From NCBI RefSeq assembly GCF_048571275.1, contig NZ_CP182357.1, forward strand, positions 1,240,001 to 1,304,000: DNA of 64,000 nt, in the 5' to 3' direction. The translations under genes and the position numbers were made by a program. The DNA comes from Marinarcus sediminis (GTDB taxonomy: Bacteria > Campylobacterota > Campylobacteria > Campylobacterales > Arcobacteraceae). Of this stretch, positions 1 to 9,165 are shown in pieces (positions within the stretch are counted from its first letter, which is position 1; each line of letters starts with the position of its first letter). Under the pieces are notes generated by a model. The model was given only the letters and a program-made list of their open reading frames with translations. It did not search any database and was not told the origin of the DNA.

Positions 1-234
1 GAAGAGAATTTACTCAAAGGGTTGTACGGTTTCAGACAATACAGCGATGAACTGGATGCTTCTTATACGTTTTTAGGGGAGATAAAACATGAGTATTCAC
101 ACATTTCCTTGCGGGCAAAAGTCTATACCAAAGAGGTAGAACTCAACTCTTTTAAGGCGTGGTTCGATGAAGAAGAGGTGGAGAGTTTGGCGTTAAGTAA
201 AGCCGACCATAAAGCTTTGGCACTGCTTTTTTAA
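1..234 (+). CDS. mutY: A/G-specific adenine glycosylase MutY, C-terminal end (partial)
   Basis: The reading frame is open from the first base, so this is the last 77 residues of a gene that begins outside the window. The segment reads like the NUDIX-related C-terminal domain of MutY: a GLYGF turn, then GEIKHEYSH followed by a beta-strand (LRAKVY). This domain helps recognise 8-oxoguanine opposite adenine in base-excision repair. The catalytic glycosylase and Fe-S parts are not visible, so the assignment rests on the tail alone. A TTG at 22 could serve as a start but lies inside the domain. Confidence 0.7.
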   Translation, partial: EENLLKGLYGFRQYSDELDASYTFLGEIKHEYSHISLRAKVYTKEVELNSFKAWFDEEEVESLALSKADHKALALLF

Positions 235-286
235 AAAGTTTGATTCTGTGGTATACTTTTTAGAAAATTAATATAAAGAGAAAGCC

Positions 287-481
287 ATGCATGAAATTCA
301 TATTCAATGTCCTTATTGTCTGCAAGCTGTCACCATTTTATTGGATACGGGCGTTTATGAAAACACCACCGTTGTTGAGGATTGCGAAGTGTGTTGTCGT
401 CCCATTGAAGTCAGTTATGATGTCTACGCAGGGGAGGTGACTTCGTACAGTTATGAAAGCATTGAAGGCAATGAGTTCTAG
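287..481 (+). CDS. CPXCG-motif cysteine-rich small protein
   Basis: A 64-residue protein with two cysteine pairs, CPYC near residue 9 and CEVCC near residue 33, the layout of the small CPXCG family that probably binds zinc like a rubredoxin knuckle. The family is common in Proteobacteria and has no established role. It follows mutY by about 50 bases and has its own purine-rich leader (aaagagaaagcc). Not obviously linked in function to either neighbour. Confidence 0.75.
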   Translation: MHEIHIQCPYCLQAVTILLDTGVYENTTVVEDCEVCCRPIEVSYDVYAGEVTSYSYESIEGNEF

Positions 482-637
482 TCAGATGGTTTGTTTTGAT
501 TAATTAATAAAAGTTTAAAAAATAAAACAAAAATTATATTTTATTGAAGTATTAAAAACAGTACCGATAGAATTTAGTGTAAAACTGTTTAAGAAAGTTA
601 TTTTTGTTTATATCAAACATTTTTTTAAAGGTTCAAT

Positions 638-1696
638 ATGAAAATAGTTGCTTTATACTTTGAAAATATCGACCTGTTTTTAGAACACTGCGGCAATCAT
701 CCCTCTGACTATGTTTTGTTGGTTGCTTCAAACACACAACTTGATTTAAAAAAGTTTAACCACGTCAACGTCAATGTGTATGGTGCCCTTTTCCCTCAAA
801 TCATTTTTAACAAAACTTTGTATGATACAGGCTTAATTGCCATTGAAATCAACAGCAGTATGAATGTACATTTTATAAAAAGTATGCAGGAAAACTCATT
901 ATTGGAAAGGAATTTCCAAAACGTCAAATCGGTCATTGCTGTTATAGAAGGGTTAAGTCAACACAGTGAAGAGTTTTTGCAAGAACTGTTTGAAAAAATT
1001 GATATAGACACCAATATTATTGGCGGAGGGGCAGGCGTAAAAGGGGAGACATCAAAAGCGGTGATTTTTGATAAAGAAAAATTTTATCACGATGGTGCCA
1101 TTTTAATTGCTTTGATTCATAATATCACTTTGGGTGTTCAGCATGGGTGGAGTTATTTACAAGGTCCATTTATTGTAACAGAGAGTGAAAAGAATATTGT
1201 CAAAAAGATTGATTATAAACCCGCTTTTGAAGTCTATAAAGAGGTGATTGAAAAAGATTGTGGCATTGAAATCAATGAACAAAACGTCGCGGATGTGTTA
1301 AACAACTACCCCTTAGGAGTGCTCAAATATGAAGGTGAACAAATTGTCAGAGAGCCTATAAGTGTGAGCAATGGAGAGTTGGTATTGGTGGGGAACATTA
1401 CTAATAATGCCCTTGTAAATGTCTTAAAAGGTAAAAACAGACATTTGCTTAATGCAGTTAAAGTAGCTTCTAATGATGCTCTAAAGGAAAATTGTGAGTT
1501 GGTCATTGTTTTTGATTGTACCACAAGGGAAAACTTTTTAGAAGAAAAATTTGAAGAAGAATTGGATATAATATTCAAAAAAGCTAAAAGTAGCACTTTA
1601 ATAGGAGCTGTTACTTTAGGTGAAATTGCTAATGATGGCAATCGTTACATTCATTTTTTAAATAAAACTTGCGTTATAGGGGGCATATGCTTTTAA
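638..1696 (+). CDS. FIST-domain sensory protein
   Basis: A 352-residue soluble protein with FIST_N followed by FIST_C organisation: a central NIIGGGAGVKGETSKA glycine-rich turn, a HDGAILIAL strand, then a C-terminal half ending in GAVTLGEIA and a hydrophobic final strand. FIST domains are thought to bind small ligands, possibly amino acids, in signalling proteins. It has an AAAGG ribosome site just upstream (627-631). Its last ten bases overlap the start of the histidine kinase, so the two are almost certainly co-translated and probably form one pathway with FIST as the input. No signal peptide or membrane segment. Confidence 0.85.
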   Translation: MKIVALYFENIDLFLEHCGNHPSDYVLLVASNTQLDLKKFNHVNVNVYGALFPQIIFNKTLYDTGLIAIEINSSMNVHFIKSMQENSLLERNFQNVKSVIAVIEGLSQHSEEFLQELFEKIDIDTNIIGGGAGVKGETSKAVIFDKEKFYHDGAILIALIHNITLGVQHGWSYLQGPFIVTESEKNIVKKIDYKPAFEVYKEVIEKDCGIEINEQNVADVLNNYPLGVLKYEGEQIVREPISVSNGELVLVGNITNNALVNVLKGKNRHLLNAVKVASNDALKENCELVIVFDCTTRENFLEEKFEEELDIIFKKAKSSTLIGAVTLGEIANDGNRYIHFLNKTCVIGGICF

Positions 1697-2898
1697 ATCA
1701 ACTTTCAATTTCATATAAGTGCCACAGTTCAATCGGAAACAGTCTGAAATTACATGAAATGATGGATGAAGTCTTAAAGACATTTCTGCATGAAACCGAT
1801 GCCATTTATGGCAGTTTTTATCGTCTTGACAATCAAATCACACATGTTTTATCTTTGGGGAAGAGATTCTCGTATGAACTCAATGATCTTCTCAAAGAGG
1901 TTAAATACGAGAGTATCTATGTTAAAAAACAGAGTGAGTGTTTAAATTTGTTGGTTTATAGGCTGGAAAATGGGTTAATCATTCTTCTATACGACAACAA
2001 AATAGAGTTGGATTTTATTGTCTCCATGTATGAGAGTTTTCGACAAAAACTCAATATCAGTATCAACTCTTGCTTGAATGTAAAAAAACTGGAAGAGAAA
2101 AATGAAGAGCTTGAAGAGTTGGCATTGAGTTTAAAAAAAGAGGTCAAAAAAGCAGTTGACATCAGTAAAGAGCGAGAACGACAATTTTTTGAACAACTTA
2201 AAATGGCTCAAATGGGTGAACTTATTGGGAATATTGCACACCAATGGCGACAACCTTTGAGTGTAATTTCAACGGCTGCGAGTGGTATGAAACTCAAAAA
2301 AGAGATGGATATTTTAGAGGATGAAGACTTCTATCACTACAGTGACAGTATTCTTGATAATGTGATGTTTTTATCAAATACCATTGATGAATTCAGAGAT
2401 TATACCAAAGAGAGTCATCAAGAAAAAGATGTTGTCATTCAAGATCGAATTAAAATGGCTTTTAAAATGGTGGAGTCAAGTTTTAAAATTGAAAACATTA
2501 AAATTTATGAAGATGTCATAGAGCAAGAGCCCATTGTGTTTAAACTTATTTTAGGGGAACTTCTTCAAGTCATTATCCCTATTTTAAATAATGCCAGAGA
2601 TGCTTTAGCTGCAAAAAAAGAGAGCAACAAATGGGTGAAATATTCCGTGTACAAAAACGAATTCAGTGTTGTTATCACCATTGAAGATAATGCTGGCGGA
2701 ATTCCAAATGATATTTTGGATAAGATTTTTAATCCCTATTTTACCACCAAACATCAAACACAAGGTACAGGAATAGGGCTGTATACTTGTTATGACATTG
2801 TTGCCAATCATCTTGGTGGAGCGTTATATGCTAAAAATACACACTATGGAGCAAGATTTTATATTGAGTTGCCTTTGGGATTAAATTACATCATTTAA
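1687..2898 (+). CDS. Cytoplasmic HQWRQP-type sensor histidine kinase
   Basis: 403 residues. The ATG at 1687 is chosen over an upstream TTG because AGGGGG lies just before it and it overlaps the FIST gene by ten bases. There are no membrane helices: residues 1-130 form an uncharacterised alpha/beta sensor and 130-170 a Glu/Lys-rich coiled coil. The kinase core follows, with H-box HQWRQPL (His185), N-box NNARDAL (301-307), DNAGG (334-338) and GTGIGL (360-365). No response regulator is nearby, so its output partner is elsewhere. The FIST protein is the likely input. Confidence 0.88.
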   Translation: MLLNQLSISYKCHSSIGNSLKLHEMMDEVLKTFLHETDAIYGSFYRLDNQITHVLSLGKRFSYELNDLLKEVKYESIYVKKQSECLNLLVYRLENGLIILLYDNKIELDFIVSMYESFRQKLNISINSCLNVKKLEEKNEELEELALSLKKEVKKAVDISKERERQFFEQLKMAQMGELIGNIAHQWRQPLSVISTAASGMKLKKEMDILEDEDFYHYSDSILDNVMFLSNTIDEFRDYTKESHQEKDVVIQDRIKMAFKMVESSFKIENIKIYEDVIEQEPIVFKLILGELLQVIIPILNNARDALAAKKESNKWVKYSVYKNEFSVVITIEDNAGGIPNDILDKIFNPYFTTKHQTQGTGIGLYTCYDIVANHLGGALYAKNTHYGARFYIELPLGLNYII

Positions 2899-2978
2899 CC
2901 CCCGTTTTTATTCGTGCGCTAATCATTTTATATAAAAACTTATGATAGAATCATCCATTATTATCATAAAGGTAGACA

Positions 2979-3779
2979 TTGAGAGTAGGCGTATTTGACT
3001 CTGGGATTGGTGGATTGACAGTTGTTAAAGCCATAGCAGAAGTTCTAAAAGGTGCTGAGATTTTTTATATTGCAGATACAAAGTTTGCACCGTATGGTGA
3101 AAAATCAAAAGAGCAGATATTAAAACACAGTTTTGATATTGCCAACTATTTGGTTCAAACACACCAAATTGATGCTCTTGTTGTTGCTTGCAATACGGCA
3201 ACGTCGGCTGCAATCAAAGAGTTAAGAGAAGCGTTTCCAAAGCTCATTGTTGTGGGAACAGAACCGGGAATAAAACCTGCTATTTCGTTAAGTAAAAATG
3301 GAAAAATAGGAATTTTAGCAACGCCTGCAACATTAAAAGGGGAGAAGTATCAACTGCTTGTTGATAGACTCTCAACTTCAAGTTCTCATATTACTTTGTA
3401 TGAACAAGCTTGTCCTGGCTTAGTTGAAGAGATTGAAAAAGGTGAAGTTGACACCCAAAAGACATTTAACTTGTTGGAAAATTGGTTAAAGCCTATGAAA
3501 GAAGAGCGTGTAGATACCATCGTTTTAGGATGTACACACTATCCTTTAATTGGAAATGTGATTAAAAAAATTATGGGGCAAGAGATTCACCTCATAGAGA
3601 CAAGTTATGCAATTGCAAACAGATTAAAAGAGTTGTCAAAAAGTTGTGGACATTTGAATGACGGTGAATTAAACGTGTATGTATATTTCACTGCAGAGAT
3701 TCATTTAACAATGATAAACAAAATATTAAATTCATGGAACAATGGTGGAAAAATAGTGGTAAGGAATATACATGAGTGA
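2979..3779 (+). CDS. murI: Glutamate racemase
   Basis: A 266-residue enzyme interconverting L- and D-glutamate for peptidoglycan. The FDSGIGGLTV N-terminus, the two catalytic cysteines in ACNTATS (Cys71) and GCTHYPL (Cys185), and the length all fit MurI. It starts at a TTG with AAAGG about eight bases upstream. Its last eight bases overlap dnaX, indicating an operon. The leader contains an imperfect inverted repeat (TTATGATA 2940-2947 / TATCATAA 2962-2969), possibly regulatory. Confidence 0.95.
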   Translation: MRVGVFDSGIGGLTVVKAIAEVLKGAEIFYIADTKFAPYGEKSKEQILKHSFDIANYLVQTHQIDALVVACNTATSAAIKELREAFPKLIVVGTEPGIKPAISLSKNGKIGILATPATLKGEKYQLLVDRLSTSSSHITLYEQACPGLVEEIEKGEVDTQKTFNLLENWLKPMKEERVDTIVLGCTHYPLIGNVIKKIMGQEIHLIETSYAIANRLKELSKSCGHLNDGELNVYVYFTAEIHLTMINKILNSWNNGGKIVVRNIHE

Positions 3780-5571
3780 GAACCAAAATTCACAAAAAAG
3801 AGTTTTAGCTTTAAAATATCGACCAAAACGATTTGAAGATTTAATTGGACAAAGCACCATTTCTCAAACTCTTTCACTGGCATTGGATTCCAACAGACTC
3901 TCTCATGCCTATTTATTTTCAGGGCTAAGAGGAAGTGGAAAAACAAGTACCGCTCGAATCATGGCAAAAGCACTTTTGTGCTCCAATGGACCCACTTCAC
4001 AACCGTGTGATGTATGTGAAAATTGCCAAAGTTCAAATAAAAATTCCCACTTGGATATTATTGAAATGGATGCGGCAAGCAACCGTGGAATTGATGATAT
4101 CAAAGATTTAATCGAACACACCAAATATAAACCAAGCAGTGCGCGATTTAAAGTTTTTATCATCGATGAGGTTCATATGCTTACGCCTCAGGCATTTAAT
4201 GCGTTGTTAAAAACACTGGAAGAGCCTCCGGGTTTTGTGAAGTTTATTTTAGCTACAACCGATCCCCTCAAACTGCCTGCAACAATTTTAAGTCGAACGC
4301 AACACTTCAGATTTAAAAAAATATCCAATAAAGATGTCATTCATCACCTTTCACACATTTTAAATGAAGAGTCCATCGATTTTGACACCGATGCATTAGA
4401 GATTCTGAGCCGAAGCGGACAGGGAAGTTTACGAGATACTTTAACGCTTCTTGATCAAGCCATTATTTTTTCAAAAGGCAGAATCAATACCACCGCAGTA
4501 ACCGATATGTTGGGTTTGATTGATCCAAAATTTATGGATGATATTTTTGATACGGTTTTAAGTAAAGGAGATATTAATCCTATTATTAATCGTCTTGAAG
4601 AGTATGAAGCGGGGCAAGTGTGCGATGAGATGACCATTTATTTGAAATACAAAATGTTGGAGCGAAGTCCTAAATTTGATACCTTGTTGTATGACCGATT
4701 TTTCAGAATCATTGCCGATGCAAAACATCTTTTGGCCTTAAATGCCGACAGTGGTTTTGTGCTGATTTTAATGCTTTCAAAAATGATAGAAGCGACCAAT
4801 TTAAAAACCATTGAAGAGATTCTTAATGAAGTAGAAAAAGTAGAAGTTGAACCTGCGCGAAGCCAAGTGGCACACTCTTCAACTCCACAAGCGGTAAAAC
4901 CGCAAGAGAGTCTTTCTTCTCACAGTGTTCAGCCAGAAATGGCATCTGAAGTTCAAACACCAAAAAAGGAAGAAAATAGCCCTTTTGAAATGCCACTTGA
5001 TGCTATAAATGCGTATGAAGAGTATCAAGAAGAGGTCTATTATGAAGAAGAACCTGTGGTTAAAAAAGCAGAACCTCTTGTTGATGCCAATAAAATGACC
5101 TATCAAAAACTCATTGATAAAGTTTATGAAAGAAGTCATGAACTCGGAGAGTGTTTTGAAAAAAATTTCATCTATACGGCGTATGAAAATGGCATATTGC
5201 ATATTACTTCACTTGCACAAGATGAGGATCGAAAGTTGCTTTATAAAAATTTTGCACTGATACGCAGTTTTGTTGCCGATATTTTTGGAATCAACACTGA
5301 AATTGAGTTCTCAAAAACGCAAAGTGAAAAAAAAAAAGATGAAGAACGCTTAAATCAAAATGCTCAAAACAATACGGGTTCAATGATTGAAGAGATTGAA
5401 TTCAATGAGAGTGAAGTGGGGGCTGGGTGTGTGGCAGATATGACCAAATCAACTCAAATGACCCCAGCTCAGCAAGAGTTGGAAATCGAAGATATTTTAA
5501 ACTCAAAAATGGTCAATAAAGCCAAAGAGCTTTTTGATATCAAAAGAATAAAAGTTAAATCGAAGAGCTGA
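3772..5571 (+). CDS. dnaX: DNA polymerase III subunit gamma/tau
   Basis: A 599-residue clamp-loader ATPase. Walker A is GLRGSGKTS (51-59), the zinc cysteines are 70, 79, 82 and 85, the Walker B is DEVH (132-135), and the SRC motif appears as SRT (174-176). After about residue 360 comes an acidic linker and a tau-like C-terminus. Codons 519-522 contain a run of eleven adenines (5327-5337). A -1 shift there reads AGA then TGA, ending the protein at about 523 residues. A +1 shift stops within five codons. This could produce a short gamma-like form (see findings). It overlaps murI by eight bases. Confidence 0.95.
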   Translation: MSENQNSQKRVLALKYRPKRFEDLIGQSTISQTLSLALDSNRLSHAYLFSGLRGSGKTSTARIMAKALLCSNGPTSQPCDVCENCQSSNKNSHLDIIEMDAASNRGIDDIKDLIEHTKYKPSSARFKVFIIDEVHMLTPQAFNALLKTLEEPPGFVKFILATTDPLKLPATILSRTQHFRFKKISNKDVIHHLSHILNEESIDFDTDALEILSRSGQGSLRDTLTLLDQAIIFSKGRINTTAVTDMLGLIDPKFMDDIFDTVLSKGDINPIINRLEEYEAGQVCDEMTIYLKYKMLERSPKFDTLLYDRFFRIIADAKHLLALNADSGFVLILMLSKMIEATNLKTIEEILNEVEKVEVEPARSQVAHSSTPQAVKPQESLSSHSVQPEMASEVQTPKKEENSPFEMPLDAINAYEEYQEEVYYEEEPVVKKAEPLVDANKMTYQKLIDKVYERSHELGECFEKNFIYTAYENGILHITSLAQDEDRKLLYKNFALIRSFVADIFGINTEIEFSKTQSEKKKDEERLNQNAQNNTGSMIEEIEFNESEVGAGCVADMTKSTQMTPAQQELEIEDILNSKMVNKAKELFDIKRIKVKSKS

Positions 5572-5627
5572 CGCCTTAAGTTGCCTTTGACTATAATATT
5601 TGTCTTTTAAGACAAAAGGAGAAGTGG

Positions 5628-6467
5628 ATGAGAAACATACTAAAAATTTTTGTTTTATCAATAGTGACAGTAAGCTGTTTGAATGCCATTGCCATTGATG
5701 ATAAAATTATTGATTTTGAGAAAAAAAGATTTTTAAACAATAAAAAATTTGAGTTAAAAGATGTTCAACTCTATTTTAAAAAAGAGTTACCAACCAAAGA
5801 GTGGTACGGCTTTATTTTGAATATTGATGCGAATTTTCAAGGGAAACCCGTCAAGTTTAAAGATGTTCTTTTTTCAAATGGTTTTTATATTGCTCCTGAG
5901 TTAATTGATGCATCTAACGGAGAGAGTCTAAAAAATTCGATGACAATCACTTTAAGTTCTGAGTATTACCGTGATGAGAACTTAATTGCAGGCAATAAAG
6001 ATGCCAAAGATAAAATTGTGGTTTTTTCAGATCCTTTGTGCCCTTATTGTATGGATTATGTTCCTGATGTCATTAAATACGTTAAAAAACATGAAAAAAC
6101 AGTGGGCTTATACTACTACCATTTTCCTCTTATTAGAATTCATCCTGCCTCAGAAGTGTTGTGCAAAATCATGGATGTGGCACAAAAAAAAGGGATAAAA
6201 GATATTCTTTTAAAAGTGTATGAAGCCGATTGGGATAAATATTTCACCGAGAGTGAAAAAGATGAAGCCAAAATATTAAGTGCTTTTAATAAAGAGTTTA
6301 GTACCAATATTACCTCACAAGAGATCAACAGTACACAAGTGAGTGCGAAAATTTCACATGACATAAGTATGGGAGATGATGCAATGGTTCAAGGAACACC
6401 GACCATTTTTGTTAACGGTGAGTTGGATAAAACAAAAACAAAATTTCAAGAAGTGGGGAAAGAGTAA
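5628..6467 (+). CDS. Exported DsbA/DsbG-like thiol oxidoreductase
   Basis: A 279-residue protein with an N-terminal signal peptide (about residues 1-22), an unassigned N-terminal region to about 115 and a thioredoxin-fold domain. The active site is CPYC (138-141) and the cis-proline loop GTPT (256-259). It probably oxidises, reduces or isomerises periplasmic disulfides. The two-part layout resembles DsbC/DsbG-type enzymes more than DsbA. A TATAAT -10 box lies at 5592-5597 and an AAAAGGAG ribosome site before the ATG. The stop directly abuts hemC, so they may be co-transcribed without obvious functional link. Confidence 0.85.
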   Translation: MRNILKIFVLSIVTVSCLNAIAIDDKIIDFEKKRFLNNKKFELKDVQLYFKKELPTKEWYGFILNIDANFQGKPVKFKDVLFSNGFYIAPELIDASNGESLKNSMTITLSSEYYRDENLIAGNKDAKDKIVVFSDPLCPYCMDYVPDVIKYVKKHEKTVGLYYYHFPLIRIHPASEVLCKIMDVAQKKGIKDILLKVYEADWDKYFTESEKDEAKILSAFNKEFSTNITSQEINSTQVSAKISHDISMGDDAMVQGTPTIFVNGELDKTKTKFQEVGKE

Positions 6468-7406
6468 ATGGAAAAATTAGTCATTGCAACCAGAAGAAGT
6501 CAATTGGCATTATGGCAAAGCGAATATATCAAAGAGCAATTGCAAGAGCACTACCCTGATATGGAAATTGTACTTCAAGAGTTTGTGACCAAAGGGGATA
6601 AAATTTTGGATGTTCCCTTGGCAAAAATTGGGGGGAAAGGTCTTTTTACAAAAGAGCTGGAAGTTGCCATGCTTGAAGGCAGTGCGCATTTAGCTGTACA
6701 CTCGTTAAAAGATGTGCCTACTCAATTTGAAGACAACTTACAACTTACGGCTGTAACTAAACGGTTTGACCCAAGAGATGCGCTTTTAAGTAATATCGCT
6801 TCAAGCATTGAAAATTTGCCCCAAGGTGCCATTATTGGAACTACAAGTTTAAGAAGACGAATGGCCATTAAATTGTTACGACCAGATATTGTTTTAAAAG
6901 ATTTACGAGGAAATATCAATACGCGAATTGCCAAACTCAATGCAGGGGAATACGATGCCATTATTTTGGCTTCTACTGGTGTTCAAAAATTGGGCATTGA
7001 AAATGAAGTCAAATATTTTACTCCCATCAGTGTGGATCAAATGATTCCTTCAATGGGGCAAGCAACATTGGGAATTGAAACGACAAAAGAGCCAGAAATT
7101 GTGAAGTTAATCTCTGTTTTAAATGACAATGATGCGCACGTTGAATCGACCATTGAGAGAAGTTTTGTGGATACTTTGCAAGGGGGATGTCAAGTTCCTA
7201 TTGGAGTAAAAGCGAGTATTTTAAATAAAACCGATATTAAAGTCCAAGCCATTGTGGGAATGCCTGATGGAAGTGAGTATTTAAAAGAAGAGATTATTGT
7301 CAGTATGGATGAGTATGAAACAGCGGGTCAAGCCTTGGCTCAAAAGTTCATAGAAAACGGTGCCAAAGAGTTATTGCAACGAGCTGAAGAAGCTGCGTTT
7401 AAATAG
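6468..7406 (+). CDS. hemC: Porphobilinogen deaminase (hydroxymethylbilane synthase)
   Basis: A 312-residue cytosolic haem-pathway enzyme joining four porphobilinogens into hydroxymethylbilane. Visible are the catalytic aspartate in HSLKDVPT (Asp82), the arginine-rich TTSLRRR segment, LRGNINTR and the dipyrromethane-attachment cysteine in GGCQVPIG (Cys241). Length is typical. It begins on the base after the preceding stop codon. Confidence 0.96.
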   Translation: MEKLVIATRRSQLALWQSEYIKEQLQEHYPDMEIVLQEFVTKGDKILDVPLAKIGGKGLFTKELEVAMLEGSAHLAVHSLKDVPTQFEDNLQLTAVTKRFDPRDALLSNIASSIENLPQGAIIGTTSLRRRMAIKLLRPDIVLKDLRGNINTRIAKLNAGEYDAIILASTGVQKLGIENEVKYFTPISVDQMIPSMGQATLGIETTKEPEIVKLISVLNDNDAHVESTIERSFVDTLQGGCQVPIGVKASILNKTDIKVQAIVGMPDGSEYLKEEIIVSMDEYETAGQALAQKFIENGAKELLQRAEEAAFK

Positions 7407-7433
7407 GCTATAATTTTAAAAAAGGAGTGAACA

Positions 7434-7976
7434 ATGAAAATAGATGTTAATAATGTAATGTTTTGTCTGGTGGACGTACAAGAGAAGCTTTTCCCTCATA
7501 TCAATAATAAAGCGATACTTGAAAAAAATCTTGTGACGCTCATTAAAGGTTTACAAATTCACAAAGTGCCTTTTATTGTCAATGAACAATATAAAAAAGG
7601 CATTGGAGAAACCATTGAGTCTTTAAGAGATTTAGTAGATGATTATCCTCATTTTGAAAAAACCACATTCTCTTGTTGTGGCAATGAAGAGGGTTTTGCT
7701 GCGATTAAAGCGAACAATAAAAAACAAATCATTGTTGCAGGAATTGAGACACATGTGTGTGTGTTACAAACATGTTTGGATCTGCTTGAAGCAGGATTCC
7801 AAGTTATTTTAGTGACTGATTGTTGCTCTTCAAGAAAACAAAATGATAAAGATGTGGCGATTACACGATTGGTTCAAGCAGGTGTTGTGCCAACGACATA
7901 TGAATCACTGCTGTTTGAGTTGACTGTCAATGCAAAAAACCCTGTTTTTAAAGAGATTTCTTCATTGGTTAAATAG
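7434..7976 (+). CDS. Isochorismatase-family cysteine hydrolase (YcaC-like)
   Basis: A 180-residue alpha/beta hydrolase of the isochorismatase/nicotinamidase superfamily. The catalytic triad is visible as the Asp of VDVQEKL, a mid-protein Lys in FEKTTFSC and the Cys of GIETHVCVL. YcaC-type members have no settled substrate. TATAAT at 7408-7413 suggests an own promoter, with AAAAAAGGAG before the ATG. It is followed by a strong terminator. Confidence 0.85.
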   Translation: MKIDVNNVMFCLVDVQEKLFPHINNKAILEKNLVTLIKGLQIHKVPFIVNEQYKKGIGETIESLRDLVDDYPHFEKTTFSCCGNEEGFAAIKANNKKQIIVAGIETHVCVLQTCLDLLEAGFQVILVTDCCSSRKQNDKDVAITRLVQAGVVPTTYESLLFELTVNAKNPVFKEISSLVK

Positions 7977-7991
7977 TTTGCTGATTTTCAC

Positions 7992-8022
7992 TTAAATAAA
8001 GAAGAATTTCTTCTTTATTTAA
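7992..8022 (+). terminator. Stem-loop terminator after the cysteine hydrolase
   Basis: The arms ttaaataaagaagaa (7992-8006) and ttcttctttatttaa (8008-8022) are exact complements, leaving a minimal loop; in practice several central pairs open. The right arm itself is U-rich. It separates hemC and the hydrolase from the LuxP-like gene. Confidence 0.7.
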
Positions 8023-8025
8023 TGG

Positions 8026-8054
8026 TTATTATATTAGAATATATAATATAATAA
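8026..8054 (+). promoter_or_regulatory. AT-rich inverted repeat with -10 box upstream of the luxP-like gene
   Basis: TTATTATATT (8026-8035) and AATATAATAA (8045-8054) form a 10-base inverted repeat spaced by nine bases. A TATAAT (8042-8047) falls within it. It is the only promoter-like element between the terminator and the TTG start at 8074, so it is the likely promoter and possibly an operator. The base composition makes chance palindromes common. Confidence 0.4.
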
Positions 8055-8073
8055 TTTATTAATTGGATATACC

Positions 8074-9165
8074 TTGAAAACTTTTTTGACTTTTTGCTTA
8101 TTTTTTTTATTCTCTCCACATCTGTTTGCATACGGTAAAGATTTTTTTCTGGTTGATCTTTACTTAAAAGAACATCCCCACCAAAAAGTAATTTCCGATA
8201 CATTTGTTCAAGTTGTGGACAGCCCTGGGGTAAAACTTTCCGTTAAACAGACAAAACCTGTGAATATTGTAATGGTTTATCCGGGAAATCAAATTTCGGA
8301 TTATTGGAGAAGAAGCAAAGACTCTTTTGTAAAAAGATTGGATGAATTAAATATCAAATACAGCTTATCAAACTATTTTACCCCTTCTGATATTGATATG
8401 AAAGCACAAGCCAAAAAGATATTCAGTGCCATTAAAGAAGATACCGATTATATTATTTTTACACTCGATGCCAACAAACATGCACGATTTATTCAAAAAA
8501 TAATTTTAGATAAAAAGCCTAAAATTATTTTGCAAAATATTACCACTCCACTTGCTAAATTAGCCGATAAACAACCATTTCTTTATGTGGGGTTTGACCA
8601 TGTGATAGGGAGTAAATTAATAGCGGATTATTATATAAAAAAGAGTCAAGGGCAGGGTAAATATGCACTCTTGTATGGCACAGAAGGTTATGTGAGTTAT
8701 ATGAGAGGAGATACGTTTATTGAGTATGTAAGCGAACACTCTGAATTAAAATTGGTTTCGAGTTATTATACTGATTTCAGTAAAGAAAAAGCGATGAACG
8801 CCACAAGAGAAATTCTAAAAAGTCACCCCGATATAAAGTTTATATATGCCTGTTCAACTGACGTTGCTCTTGGCGCAATGGAAGTATTAAAAGAGCAAAA
8901 CCTTTTAGGAAAAATTGCAATTAATGGCTGGGGTGGAGGAAGCAGTGAACTTGATGCTATCACAAATAATATGCTTGATGTCACGGTGATGAGAGTCAAT
9001 GATGACAATGGTGTTGCCATGGCAGAAGCCATTAAATTGGATTTAGAAGGGAAAAGTTCAGAGGTGCCAACGATTTTTTCAGGACAATTTCATTTGGTTG
9101 AAAAAGGGATTCAAAAAACTCTTTTAGACAGCTATAAAAGCAGAGCTTTCAGGTATACTAAATAG
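8074..9165 (+). CDS. luxP: Periplasmic autoinducer-2 binding protein, LuxP-like
   Basis: A 363-residue periplasmic binding protein with a signal peptide ending near Ala19. It is unusually close to Vibrio LuxP. The residues reported to hold borated AI-2 in V. harveyi LuxP (Q77, S79, W82, N159, R215, T266, W289, R310) all have counterparts here in the same motifs at a constant offset of 3-4: Q73, S75, W78, N155, R211, T262, W286 and R307. Motifs include QNITTP, RGDTF, ACSTDVALGA and NGWGGGS. Both boron-contacting arginines are present. TTG start; the stop overlaps the GTG of the kinase by one base. The ribose-binding superfamily is the alternative, but the match runs over the whole length. Confidence 0.87.
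   Translation: MKTFLTFCLFFLFSPHLFAYGKDFFLVDLYLKEHPHQKVISDTFVQVVDSPGVKLSVKQTKPVNIVMVYPGNQISDYWRRSKDSFVKRLDELNIKYSLSNYFTPSDIDMKAQAKKIFSAIKEDTDYIIFTLDANKHARFIQKIILDKKPKIILQNITTPLAKLADKQPFLYVGFDHVIGSKLIADYYIKKSQGQGKYALLYGTEGYVSYMRGDTFIEYVSEHSELKLVSSYYTDFSKEKAMNATREILKSHPDIKFIYACSTDVALGAMEVLKEQNLLGKIAINGWGGGSSELDAITNNMLDVTVMRVNDDNGVAMAEAIKLDLEGKSSEVPTIFSGQFHLVEKGIQKTLLDSYKSRAFRYTK

Noticed and set aside
8074..9165. Ribose-binding protein (RbsB) identity for the LuxP-like gene
   Set aside because: No permease or ATPase genes adjacent, a histidine kinase is fused in the operon, and the AI-2 contact residues are all present in LuxP spacing.
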